From: Albula goreensis
Taxonomy: Eukaryota > Chordata > Actinopteri > Albuliformes > Albulidae
Assembly: GCA_022829145.1 (NCBI GenBank)
Contig: CM040756.1
Coordinates: forward strand, 1,823,784 to 1,887,783
Direction: 5' to 3'
Length of the DNA: 64,000 nt
Positions 35,021-47,035 of the stretch are shown here, piece after piece. Below the pieces are notes generated by a model. That model saw nothing but the letters and a program-made list of their open reading frames with translations, was not told the origin of the DNA and did no database searches. Every line of letters begins with the position of its first letter. Position 1 is the first letter of the stretch. The translations under genes and the position numbers were made by a program.

Positions 35021-36556
35021 TTCGGTGTTTATTGGCGGTTGATCGTTTTCTCCCCCGGAAATATATGGAGGAAAGGAGGAGACAAATTTGAGTATTGGAA
35101 CTCTTTACTCCACATACTTCCGGGGTAGGAGAGGAGAGGAGGGGAGGGGAGGGCACGAAAGAGAATTCTTTCTTTTATTTCACCTACAGTGTTGTCTACA
35201 GCATTTGAGGATTAATGTGAACAGCGAACCTTGCCTGCCTTGTTGACATATTTTAGTCCAACGTTACCTTACAGAAGGAGACAGGTGACGATCAATGATG
35301 GTCATGAATTCATTAAATAAATCTCTAATTAACTCAGAACCATGAACAGCATGTCGAGCAGTTTGTCGGACCCTTCCTCCGTGTTGCCCTTACATATAGT
35401 CTCCTCCATATTGTTTACTGTGCTGCATGGGGATGCTCCAATTGGTCGGAGAAACTACGAATGTACGGTTTCCCCACTGACAATGGGGAAAATGACTGGA
35501 AAAAAATGATTGGCTCAAGTCAGAAGGAGCAATCTTACCATCACTAAAGATTACGACAACAAAAAATAGGCCTAAGTGAGGTAATCATTTTCAAACACTG
35601 CATTTGCACTTTTCCACAAAGACCACACCATTGGGAAGCTTAATGTTTGTTTTATTGAAAAGAAGGAACAGGGAAAGGCAAAACCCAGGGAGTTAAGACT
35701 CAGGGTTAAGGTTTCCATCCATCCAAAATCAACAGAGCTGCAACTTGATAAAGACAGGTAATAGTCAACAGAATCTCAAAGCCCAGAAACCCTCAACCCA
35801 TAAGTTGCGTTTTGTTTTCTGTTTAGGAGTCTCAAATATGCACTCTATAGCGATATATCACAAAAATAGCTCTCTTCCTTATTAATGTGAAACGTTAGCT
35901 CGTTCTCCAAAATGGATATCCTCATTTTACCACCTCCACCCACCACTCTACAATCACACGGCGCAAAGTTATATTTCATTTATATTTAACTCCTCCACAT
36001 CAGAAAAATCACGTTTAGAAGCCTTTTTCTCTAATTCCACAACGTTGGGTGAAATGGCATTAAGAGAACGGAATTTAAAATCAATAGGCTGTTCGTGGTA
36101 AATGTTATGTGTTTCTAACTTTATCCAATGTCCGAACCTAATTTTGTTATAATTTTGTAATCAACCAATTTAGTGGGGGATAATCCACTAACATGCTTTA
36201 ATGCACATGCTAATTTAATTCGGATGTGCTGATAATGTACAATCTGATTCTTTAAACTTCTTACACTTTAAAAGTACTTCACAAACAGTCTATTCTGCTG
36301 CTACGCTATTGCACTGCTCGTATTTGCTGCTAACTTCCGGGAACGACAGCGAGGCTCCATGATCCGCTGGAAAAAAGGTCCATTGCAGTGAACGGAAATG
36401 ACGTGGCTCTCTCTCCAGGCTGCCTGCCCTCGGTATGGGTAGACTGAAGTGTGTTATCGGGGGTTGTTACAACCGCCCCACATCCGAAATAAGTTTGTAT
36501 AAGTTCCCATCGCAGGAGAAAGATCCTTCGCTTCACCAGACATGGATTCGTGCAGT
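35021..36556. promoter_or_regulatory. Spacer between inverted arms; includes the right-arm gene's promoter
   Basis: About 1.5 kb unique sequence between the arms. Near the right end, taacttccgggaacg (36,331-36,345) is ETS-like and tgacgtgg (36,399-36,406) CRE-like, both within about 105 bp of the THAP start codon at 36,435. Near the left end is another cttccgggg (35,117-35,125) followed by a G-rich gaggggaggggaggg tract. The middle (35,160-36,320) is AT-rich with no gene seen. The first 41 THAP codons lie inside this spacer. Confidence 0.45.
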
Positions 36557-36806
36557 GAAGAAGACCAGACAGGGCTGGGGTGGGCCCACACCGGGAAGCG
36601 TTATCTGCTCGGCTCACTTCGGGGACGAGTGCTTCAAGCAGCGGACTACCTCCAGTTTGGCACAAAAACGTGTAGCTCATAATGGCATTCCGTCTCGGAA
36701 GAGGCGAACTCTTGAACCCGATGCCATCCCCACTGTGTTTTCGGTGATGAATATTGCTAGATCTCCGAAGAAACGGCAGAAAACGGCCATCCCCAAGAGG
36801 AAACCG
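36435..36806 (+). CDS. THAP-domain exon (exon 1 of the right-arm gene)
   Basis: 124 codons from ATG ([11 protein letters not shown]) to donor ccg|gtatgt. The THAP zinc module C-x4-C...C-x2-H is complete (C6, C11, C58, H61), with the conserved tryptophan at 37, YKFP before it and HF..ECF after it. THAP domains are sequence-specific DNA-binding zinc fingers related to P-element transposases. The exon ends in a basic segment ([15 protein letters not shown]) likely to act as a nuclear localisation signal. Confidence 0.92.
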
Positions 36807-39800
36807 GTATGTATCTTCCACATCGGACCATAATACAGAACACATGAGTGGCGTACTCAAAGAGGTACAGGTATCTAGGTAGCGTAAAGCGAAGCTGGCT
36901 AAATTTTTAGAAGTTAACATATTTAAGGTTTTGGTTCACATATAAATATTTCCTGTTATTGTGAATTATTTATTATATATATTTTTTTAAAACAGGCAAT
37001 GAAATCAAACCAGTTCCCTGTGTCGAGAAAAAAGTTAGTTCCCTCTGAGACGAGTGCAGCTATAACCATGGTAAGTGTATGCATTGTAGAATATACGTTG
37101 GAAAGGGACATTGTAATGCTGGTAAACGAAATAAAAGATGTTGCTGAGCTACAAGCCCAGCTCCTTAACCATTAATACTACACTGTAACCTCTGAGCTAC
37201 AAGCCCAGCTCCCTAACCATTATACTACACTGTAACCTCTGAGCTACAAGCCCAGCTCCCTAACCATTACACTACACTGTAACCTCTGAGCTACAAGCCC
37301 AGCTCCCTAACCATTACACTACACTGTAACCTCTGAGCTACAAGCCCAGCTCCCTAATCATTACACTACACTGTAACCTCTGAGCTACAAGCCCAGCTCC
37401 CTAACCATTATACTACACTGTAACCTCTGAGCTACAAGCCCAGCTCCCTAACCATTATACTACACTGTAACCTCTGAGCTACAAGCCCAGCTCCCTAACC
37501 ATTATACTACACTGTAACCTCTGAGCTACAAGCCCAGCTCCCTAACCATTATACTACACTGTAACCTCTGAGCTACAAGCCCAGCTCCCTAACCATTACA
37601 CTACACTGTAACCTCTGAGCTACAAGCCCAGCTCCTAACCATTATACTACACTGTAACCTCTGAGCTACAAGCCCAGCTCCCTAACCATTATACTACACT
37701 GTAACCTCTGAGCTACAAGCCCAGCTCCCTAACCATTACACTACACTGTAACCTCTGAGCTACAAGCCCAGCTCCCTAACCATTATACTACACTGTAACC
37801 TCTGAGCTACAAGCCCAGCTCCCTAACCATTATACTACACTGTAACCTCTGAGCTACAAGCCCAGCTCCCCAACCATTATACTACACTGTAACCTCTGAG
37901 CTACAAGCCCAGCTCCCTAACCATTACACTACACTGTAACCTCTGAGCTACAAGCCCAACTCCCTAACCATTGTACTACACTGTAACCTCTGAGCTACAA
38001 GCCCAGCTCCCTAACCATTATACTACACTGTAACCTCTGAGCTACAAGCCCAGCTCCCTAACCATTACACTACACTGTAACCTCTGAGCTACAAGCCCAG
38101 CTCCCTAACCATTATACTACACTGTAACCTCTGAGCTACAAGCCCAGCTCCCTAACCATTACACTACACTGTAACCTCTGAGCTACAAGCCCAGCTCCCT
38201 AACCATTAATACTACACTGTAACCTCTGAGCTACAAGCCCAGCTCCCCAACCATTATACTACACTGTAACCTCTGAGCTACAAGCCCAGCTCCCTAATCC
38301 ATTACACTGCACTGTAACCTCTGAGCTACAAGCCCAACTCCCTAACCATTATACTACACTGTAACCTCTGAGCTACAAGCCCAGCTCCCTAACCATTATA
38401 CTACACTGTAACCTCTGAGCTACAAGCCCAGCTCCCTAACCATTACACTACACTGTAACCTCTGAGCTACAAGCCCAGCTCCCTAACCATTACACTACAC
38501 TGTAACCTCTGAGCTACAAGCCCAGCTCCCTAACCATTACACTACACTGTAACCTCTGAGCTACAAGCCCAGCTCCCTAACCATTATACTACACTGTAAC
38601 CTCTGAGCTACAAGCCCAGCTCCCTAACCATTATACTACACTGTAACCTCTGAGCTACAAGCCCAGCTCCCTAACCATTACACTACACTGTAACCTCTGA
38701 GCTACAAGCCCAGCTCCCTAACCATTATACTACACTGTAACCTCTGAGCTACAAGCCAAGCTCCCTAACCATTATACTACACTGTAACCTCTGAGCTACA
38801 AGCCCAGCTCCCTAACCATTATACTACACTGTAACCTCTGAGCTACAAGCCCAGCTCCCTAACCATTATACTACACTGTAACCTCTGAGCTACAAGCCCA
38901 GCTCCCTAACCATTATACTACACTGCATTCTTTATTCAGAGTAGTAGACTGCATGATTTTAAAACACACAGAATGTCCAACCTTTTTTTTCTTGTTATGT
39001 AGTCACACATAGTACATAATATGTATTTATTTATTTATTTATTTATTAATGAAGCAGCCCCTTGAGGAGGAGGAGGAGCAGGTGGAGAAATATGAACTTG
39101 TCCATTCCCTGGAGAAAAAAGTTGTGCAGGTTTGTTTTTTCATACTTGCCATGCATCACTACATTTATCAAAATAAGTGTTACATATTTTACAGTGTGAA
39201 ACTCATAAGAAAAGTGTGATTCGCACATTTAAATATGTCCTTAAGAAATGGTCTATTTTCTTGTTTTTCTAATAAATGTGAGCATGTTTGTGTGCCATGT
39301 ATTTTTAGCATGTGTGTGTCTTTCCTGTGTTTTCATATACATGTTATGTGTGCGTTGTATTATTATATATGTAGCCTGTATTATTATGTACATGTTACCT
39401 CTGTTATGCAGACTCTGTCTCTGTTAATTCTCCGGCAGTTACAGCTGCTGCTTGCTGAGGGTGGGGTTCCGCTGCATGCTGAGGTCCATGACCTGGCTGA
39501 CCAGCCCTGCCCTACCTGTGGCCGGCCCCGCCCAGAAACACCCGCTCCGCCCCCCAGCCAGCCCGAGAAGAGCGACGGTCAGTGCATTTGGTTCATGTCA
39601 ATTACTATTGTGGCAACACGTCATCAGTAGGGTAAAACTAAACTGTCTCACAACAGTCTAATCACAGCTCACGTCCCGTATTAGTGGGTGAACGATCCAA
39701 CGCTTTGTGAATTCTGCTTCATTGACATGAGATGAACAAACTGCAAGTTGATGCGCTTCCTGTTGTAGTTGAAGCAAGTTTCTCATGAAATCATAGTACA

Positions 39801-42800
39801 GTTTTGCTTACTCCAGTATTACAACGTTTACCAGTTTATTGTGTTACACATAAAAGCATTAAGGTGCTGAGAACAGGCCATCCAGCAGATTGAGGCTTGT
39901 TACTGTGCCTGCAGAACACAGTGTTCAGCAGTGTGCCAGCCCTGATCTTACACTCCCTAAGAGTCTCTGCTCCCACTGGCAAGCTATATAATCAAGTCTC
40001 ATTTACACACATTATCTTATGTTAAAAAGGTGGCCATCACTTCTGTGTAGATTTCTTATTTTCCCTTTTTTCTATTTTGTCAGATTCCTCTCTCCTTCTG
40101 TCCTCCCTGCACCTGCTGGTTCCCCCCCTTCAGCTCATCTCTGCAGCCATGTGGCAAGTGGTGCAGCAGCAGGACATGGTGCATTATGGGAAACTGGAGG
40201 AGTTTGTGTCTCTGGTGATGGAGACTGTCCCAGAGCTGCTGAGTGACAGACAGAGGACCCAGCTCACTGTGGGGCTGCAAGAGAGGGTAAGGGGGTGGGA
40301 AGGGGGCATTTGGGGGGGGTCCCCACCCCAGTGCAATGGGTGTCATTCCCATGGATGTAAAATGCAAGTGAACATGGCTCATTTCACTGCTGTTAAATAC
40401 ACACTGAATGCAGTAGAATCTAAAGCATATGCTATCACTGATGAGGGGCACATGGCAAGAACTGCAGTGGATGACACAATAATCCACCAAAACCAGTATT
40501 GTAGGTAGCTACATCTGATCATTTGACTACAGAAATGTTGGTAGCTTGCTGTAGAATAAAGGCAAGCTATGAATTCTTCATCTTGTTTTGTTCCAATTTT
40601 TATAACTGTTTGTTCCTCCAGATTTGGAAAGCCCTGTCGTTATAAGTTGTCTCTCTTTCCCTTCCTCTCTCAGATGGCGTCTCCAGTGGAGATTGAGTCC
40701 AAAACAGACACAGCTCTGCAGGTTGTCCTGTGGGAGCTCCTCTCCAGACTGGAGCAGCTGCTGCCGGTACCAGACCTCAGACAGGTACAGAGACAGAACA
40801 CCTGTACTGGACAGGTACAGACACAGAACACCTGTACTGGACAGGTACAGACACAGAACACCTGTACTGGGCCACACCTGGACCCACTGCAGATGCCAGC
40901 TCACTGTGGCATGGGTCCACTTATGTTTCAGAACTGATATAAAAATGCAACATTTCTCCATAGTGAAGCTGTCGTCTTGGAAACAGCATAATATTCAGTT
41001 ACATTCCTACAAAAGTGCTAAACCCCGAGTTCAGTAATGGCTACAGACGGAATATAAAACTCCTGTGTGAGACACTACTGTATAAATTAGCACACTTATG
41101 TTTTGGCAGTCCAACTACACAGCTGACTGATTGGTTGCACACTTCATTCACATTCTGTGGCATGCAAAGCAGTTATTGAGTGTCTGTGTGTGCCATTGAG
41201 TGTGCCTTTCCCTTGAGTCCTTAACCAATCAAAAACAATCTGCCTTATGCAGCAAGTATGTAGTCTGTGTCCTGTGTACCAATCCCTAGCACAGACAAGT
41301 CCATGGTGGAAAACATATTCACATAATTTCAACCTGCATGATTCTCACAGACAGTGTCCTGGCTCAGTGCTGCCCCCTCTGTCCTGGAGGAGTGTGTGCA
41401 GTCTGTCTGTAAACCACAGCAGCTGAAGACCCTGCTCCAGCTCCACAGAGATCTTGGACACTTGGACAGGAATGGTAGGCTTTTATCAGGGCACCCATGT
41501 AAAGCTGTCCTGCGTTTGACCTGGCTGTGTGGTGCCACAAACGGTTAAATGTGTGGAGTGGGAAGGCGGCTCACTTTCAGCCTCTGCAGTAAAGAGACCA
41601 TGTGGCTGTGTGTGACTGTGAGGAAACCTCCCTCTGACTCTGTCTGACCATAGGAATCCTTCACTGTCTTAGCATCCATTTTGTGTAGAGGATAAGAACA
41701 CAATCTGGAATCCAAATAATTTATCTTCGAACATTCAATTTCACTTTCCGCTGGTTCAGAAGTATTTTGTTGTAAACATGCTTTAAACTTAATGTTGGCA
41801 TTTGTGTTGATAATTCTCTACTTTTTGTCTTTTGTACGATACTAATCGTTGCAATTAAACACCACTCTCATTCACTTCTCTCTTAGCCACGCTTCCTTCG
41901 ATGGAAAAGTGTAAGGCGTCTGCGCTCTCCCAGCCTGCCTGTCCAGGACTGGTGGATTCCACAAATCTGACCGACCCCAGCAGCCAATCAAAATCTATGC
42001 CCGATTCCATGAGCTCTTCAAGCTCCGCCTTCTCATTTGAAGACGTTAAGACAGACCCTGTGGCGGACAGCACAGATCACACGGGAGCGGAGGTGCGGTC
42101 AGGTCTGAGCAGAAGTGAAGACGCAGAGGAGAGTCAGACTGGATATGGGCTGAGCAGACTTGCTGAGAGAGACATGCTGTCCAACATGAAGGTGGAGGAA
42201 GGAGCCGAGTGTCTCATGGTGAAGTCAGAGAGGGAGGATGGTGTGAGAGAAGCAGAGGGAGTCTTTAAGCAAGAAGGAACGGAGAACATTGAACAGGCGC
42301 AGAGAGATGGAACCAATCAAATCCCACAAACTGATGAAGCGATGAAGGATGATGGGAAACCACAATGTGAGCAACAGGAAGAGGAGGAGCTGTCCACACT
42401 GTTCACTGTTTGTCTGTTGAAGCAGCCTAGAGTGTTGATTCGCCGATGTGACGGCACAGATACTTCATCACCTCCACATTCCGTACCCAGTAGAGTGAGA
42501 TCTCCATCGAGACCAAATGAGCTCCGACCAGTGAAGTTAAAGAGGAAGTGGGATCAGGTCGTGACCCAGAAGAAGAAAAGCACAGCCCAGAAACAGCAGC
42601 CAGGTCCATCAGAGACTGGGTAAGAGTGAGCTATGAGCTGAGCTGTATCTGCCATCTTCTGATTCCCATTAGCCTCATACTGAGTTATGTGCTTTTATTT
42701 GTCTTTTACAGGATCTGTGCTGAAGCCTCACAGAGCTCTCCTGTCATCTCCCGCAGGAACCACAACACAGGTTAATATCACTGGTAACATGGTAGAAAAA

Positions 42801-43700
42801 TGAAAGATGTTGCTGATCTACAAACCCAGCTCCCTAACCATTATTCTACACTGTAACCTCTGAGCTACAAGCTATAATGTTTTTTAATTCCTATTTCTTT
42901 GAGCTTCATATCCCAACTTCTGTATCCCTCCTTTCTCCTCAGGTCAAACTCTTGAGGTTTCGTCTCAGATGTTTTCCTCCTCTCACTGTTCATTCAAACA
43001 CACTGAAGAAGAGAAGCTTGAGCAGCACATTGAGAAGGTTCACCCAGAGGAGCACAGCAGGATTCTGAGGCCTGGAGGAAACGGAGCAGAGAACCCACTG
43101 CCTCCCAGCAGCACACATCAGCACCCCACACCCCCTAAGAGACTCCCCACCCCAACACAGTCCCACACAGGCACTCCAGGGGCCCACACATGCTCCCAGT
43201 GTGGAAAGAGCTTCAAATTTAAATCATGGATGAATACACACCAGCGATCCCATACAGGAGAGTGTCCATACCAGTGTTCTCAGTGTGGGAAGAAATTTAG
43301 CTATCAGTCAGTCTTTAAAAGACATTTGCGAACCCATACAGGGGAACGCCCATATCAGTGCTCTCAGTGTGGGAAGAGTTTCAGTCACTTGGGTAATCTA
43401 AAGACTCACCAGCCAGTCCATACAGGAGAGCGCCCATATCAGTGTTCTCAGTGTGGGAAGAATTTCACTCAGTTGAGTAATCTAAAGACTCACCAGCAAA
43501 CCCATACAGGGGAACGCCCATATCAGTGTTCTCAGTGTGGGAAGAGTTTCAGTCACTTGGGTAATCTAAAGACACACCAGCAAATCCATGCAGGGGAGCG
43601 CCCTCAGAGTGGGAAGAAATTGGAAAGCTTGCCTGGTCTGAGCCATCACCAGCGAAACCACGTAGGTAACCGCTCATTCCACTGCCCCTGCTGTAGTTAG
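36435..43700 (+). CDS. THAP / TINF2-N-like / C2H2 zinc-finger fusion protein (right arm)
   Basis: Ten exons join with unbroken frame to 881 codons: 36435-36806, 36996-37070, 39058-39129 (or from 39055), 39439-39577, 40084-40286, 40674-40784, 41351-41474, 41887-42619, 42712-42770 and 42943-43700. All borders are GT-AG with matching phases. In order: an N-terminal THAP domain (C6, C11, W37, C58, H61, F62); a basic tail (RKRR, KKRQK); charged short exons; a 46-residue exon with a CPTCGRP knuckle; a TINF2-N-like domain over three exons; a 244-residue acidic linker with SUMO-type motifs (MKVEE, VKSE); and a finger exon with one lone finger and five complete TGERPY-linked C2H2 fingers. A predicted nuclear protein with two zinc-based DNA-binding modules and a shelterin-like interaction domain. 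Its mirror copy is damaged. Decayed fingers follow the stop. Confidence 0.85.
37142..38935. repeat. 47-bp SINE-head-like minisatellite, about 38 copies (right arm)
   Basis: Long uniform array of the complementary 47-bp unit (ctgagctacaagcccagctc then cctaaccattatactacact gtaacct) filling most of intron 2 of the THAP fusion gene. Units alternate between ttatactac and ttacactac variants. A few have single-base changes (cccaactc, ccccaacc). Confidence 0.96.
40780..40872. repeat. 30-bp direct repeat (3 copies) at a splice donor
   Basis: The end of the second TINF2-N exon and its donor (acag|gtacagagacagaaca) are followed by two more copies (acaggtacagacacagaaca) of a 30-bp unit, giving three consecutive cag|gtacag donor sites. 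Use of a downstream donor would add 30 bp (10 codons) per repeat in frame. Confidence 0.85.
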
Positions 43701-44060
43701 AGTTTTGAGAACAAAGGCAACCTCATAAAACACCAGCAAATTCACACACAGGAGCGCCTGTATGCTGGCCTCACTTGTGGGAAGAGTTTTGGTTACTAAG
43801 GGAATATAAAGGATCAGCAGACAGCCCATAGAGGGGAACAGAGATCCTACTGCTCCAAGTGCGGTGAAGTGTTAAGCAGTCTGATCGCCAGCAAACCCAT
43901 ACAGAGTAATTTCCTCACCCTGTATCACTGCTTCTCAGTTTGGTTGGAGTTCCTCTCGACTAGATAGCCTAATGAAACACAAGGTGAATCACACAGTATA
44001 GCGCGATTCACCCTGCTCCCAGCACAGGAAAAATGAAAATGTAACATTTCCATATGGGCA
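43701..44060 (+). pseudogene. Decayed C2H2 finger array after the right-arm gene
   Basis: After the stop at 43,698-43,700, finger-like remnants continue in broken frames: KGNLIKHQQIHTQERL, then a CGKSFGY remnant with a stop, then further fragments to about 44,060. The array was therefore once longer. No such block is present at the mirror position in the left arm. Confidence 0.7.
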
Positions 44061-44089
44061 GTACAGCAGAATACAGTGGCTGTGTTCAT

Positions 44090-44430
44090 TCTGCTCGTGA
44101 TTTCCTTTCAACTTAAAATCCCAAATTCTTTATCCCTCCTTTCTCCACAGGTCAAACGCTTGAGGCGTCAGCTGAAAGGAGCACGGCAGGATTCTGAGGC
44201 CTGGAGGAAACGGAGCAGAGAACCCACTGCCTCCCAGCAGCACACATCAGCACCCCACGCCCCCTAAGACACTCCCCACCCCAACACAGTCCCACACAGG
44301 CACTCCAGGGGCCCACACATGCCCCCAGTGTGGAAAGAACTTCAGATTTAAATCACGGATGTGATTTCAGTCAGTTGAGTAATCTAAAACAACACCAGCA
44401 TAACCATACAGGGGAAGAGCTTTAAAAAAT
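44090..44430 (+). pseudogene. Partial duplicate of the finger exon start
   Basis: A second copy of the finger-exon beginning, including the intron end ctttctccacag|gtcaaacg, a diverged copy of the leader and the cccaacacagtcccacacag segment, followed by one finger remnant and then loss of frame. It is a relic of an internal duplication of the finger exon. Confidence 0.7.
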
Positions 44431-44912
44431 TTTAGCTGTCAGTTTATTCGATTGTTCACAGGAAACACGTATCACAAACTGACATGATTAAAATGCCAGA
44501 TTTTAACGGTTTGTTTTTTAAATGATGAGGTCTAATTAGAAAATGAAAGTACTTTCCTGCTTGAGGCTATAATCTTGCATTCCTGTGCAAGTGGCAATTG
44601 TCATTGTTTTGGATGCAGCTGCTATACATTTTAATGAAATGTTCTGTATTTCACCGTTTTTACTATGTGCCTGTTGTTGGTATGGAAAATATTATACTGA
44701 AATAGTGTCCATATTTCTAAAATATAAGTTTGGCCTACATTATTGACATTGCTGAAAGTAGGGATGTTCATCTTTTACCTTTTGAACAAGAATTCAACAT
44801 TCTGAAATAGGCAACACAGCAGAATACAAAGAGTTTTACAGTTTATGCCAGTGTTTTATATCTGTTACTGCTCCCTAAAGGCAACTGCATCTGCCGTCGT
44901 TTCTGTCATATA

Positions 44913-45231
44913 TGAGGTGTGGCTATTAAATAATGAGACTGGGTATATGTAAATCAAACCACAGCGCACATGCGCGAACTACATGGTATACACTGACCAA
45001 TGGGTAAGCATAAACTACCCCGGAAATTTTCAGTGCACTCTTGTTTTCAGTTCGCTGTTACGCATTGCTTTAAGTAAATGTGTCTTTCTGATGTCTCATA
45101 AAAATGGTCAGTTCAAAAACCGAGCAACGCGTCAATTTGAAATTTTTGGTGAAATTGAGCAGCGAACTGAAGACGCAAGCAGTGGTTCTAGTTACATAAG
45201 GCCAAACTCGTTATTTAATAGCCACACCTCG
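44913..45231. mobile_element. Non-autonomous mariner-type element (right arm)
   Basis: Mirror partner of 27,957-28,274, with the same terminal inverted repeats (gaggtgtggctattaaataa) flanked by TA and a small internal transposase-like fragment. Single-base differences between the two copies record divergence since the duplication. Confidence 0.75.
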
Positions 45232-45799
45232 TACATCATAGTCAGTGCTGTAGCGAGAAAAAAAGTCATAAAATCAAAATAAAAAGTGGGGAATTTTTGC
45301 TCAAACAGAATCCAGTTAAACCTGTTAATTGAACCTGTTAAGTGAAACTCACCCCCTCAAATAACATGATGTGCACTCTACAGTAACAAAAACAAACAAA
45401 AATCCAGACTGCCTCTCATTCTGATGTTCTTGGCCAAAACATGAAATTGCATAAAAATGTAAATTCCCAGTAACTTTCCAAACTACAAGGATTGAACCTG
45501 TCATGGAAAAATATCCTTGAATAAAGAGAACATATATGTACATGTATACTCAGGAGGGTCAGGGGTTATAGCAGCCTGAATGGATATGAACTCACTCACA
45601 CACATACACCAACAGTTGTCCAGTGCCTTGTACCAGTCCTCTCGCATCCAAGGACAACAGGCCTGATAAAGCTTAAGAATGTTTCTCTTCTGTATTTTCC
45701 ACAAGAACATGCCCTTTGGCTCACTTAAAACACACCCACAGAACTTCTAATTTTAATGATTTCTAATGTTGAATAACACACAACAGAATGAGCTGGGTC

Positions 45800-47000
45800 A
45801 TGTCACCCTCATTCCTAAAACCATTACCAATCGCTCAGCCTGTGTCTTGAGTCACACTTACCTGTAGGTGTCCATGACTTGTGGAATGGAAATGTCCAAG
45901 ACACTGGAGGAAAATTAGCAAGTGCGAGAAGCCCTTGCTTCACCACTTTTGAGAGACAGTAACCAGCTGTGGCTGCTGTGTCCGCATCATTACTTTTTCC
46001 TCAATGTCATTTTCAGATGCAGCTCTTTGTCAGGTAACTGGCAAGTGACACGGCATACATTTGTGTTTGAGCCATACAGTTTGGGGGTCATATATTAATA
46101 CATTGGAATGATTATGAACAGAATATACTTTCAGCACAATCCATTATTGATACTAAATGTTAATGCTAAGTATAATTTGAAGTTATTCATTGTCATGCAT
46201 TTAAGAAATTGATTTTTCAATTTAAAAAATACGAAATGTACACGTCTGTGTGACATTAGTGATTTATTCTGCAATTCCATCCTCTCATTTTCCTTTTGTA
46301 ACAGGACCCTAGTATGAAATATAGTATCATAATATGTAGCATAATATACATACTGCTAATATGGAAGTAAACATTGAGAATATTTGCTGAAGCCTGAACA
46401 GGCAAAGGTTCATGAGCCCTACCTTACACTCAGTGCAACTGGCGTTATGCCTTATTTTTGCACATTGCACTCTCTAAATAGCATAAGTCAATGTGCCCAC
46501 ATGGGCATGGCAGTTTCTAGGTGAGGTGTGGTCAGGCACAGTGGCAATCTTGCATGCAACTCATAGCAATTGCAGTGAAGACCAACAAAAACTGCATCTT
46601 GTGCCTTTTCACAGTTGTTATTGCTATTTTCAGGGAGCAACGTCTTAAAGATAGTGATGTGCGCCTACATAGACAGGTATAGAATGGACATATTCCCCAC
46701 TCGTTACACACACGGGGGCATGTGTAGACACAAATAAAAATAAAAAGATTACATCGTAAAAGATAAGTTATGTATATTAAGATACACAAAACCTACATAT
46801 CACCATGTTTATTCATAATATTCACCAGAATTAGAGATAGCTGTGGTCACCAGTTCTGTCCTTTTCTATTTATTAAAGAAACATATATTACTAGTTCAAA
46901 CATTTATGTTTCATTTCATTTCTGCAATTGTGTAAAATGTCATGTTTGTGTACTAACAATCAGCAACAGTATCCCACAGAAGGGAAGCCAGAGGTGGCTG
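45800..47000. other. Intergenic AT-rich region, nothing recognised
   Basis: About 1.2 kb beyond the right-arm boundary. No exon chain, RNA gene or repeat array is apparent. Short open frames on both strands have no recognisable domains. Confidence 0.4.
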
Positions 47001-47035
47001 TACACCTGTGACAGTAAATAATGGTGTTTTTTTAC

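Larger units (their letters stand above)
36557..45795. repeat. Right arm of the large inverted duplication
   Basis: Reverse-complement partner of 27,400-35,020. It contains the intact gene, a longer 47-bp minisatellite, decayed extra zinc fingers (43,701-44,060), a partial second finger exon (44,090-44,410) and the mirror mariner element. Open frames at the outer ends (27,477-27,687 and 45,501-45,710) are shared because of the duplication. Confidence 0.9.

Noticed and set aside
36330-36920. A 196-codon minus-strand frame over the THAP exon
   Set aside because: Antisense shadow of the THAP coding exon. The plus-strand frame has the zinc ligands, start codon and donor.
29757-38935. tRNA genes suggested by gtagctcagaggtta motifs
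   Set aside because: The units have no B box, anticodon arm or acceptor stem and repeat every 47 bp. They are SINE-head-like minisatellite units, not tRNA genes.
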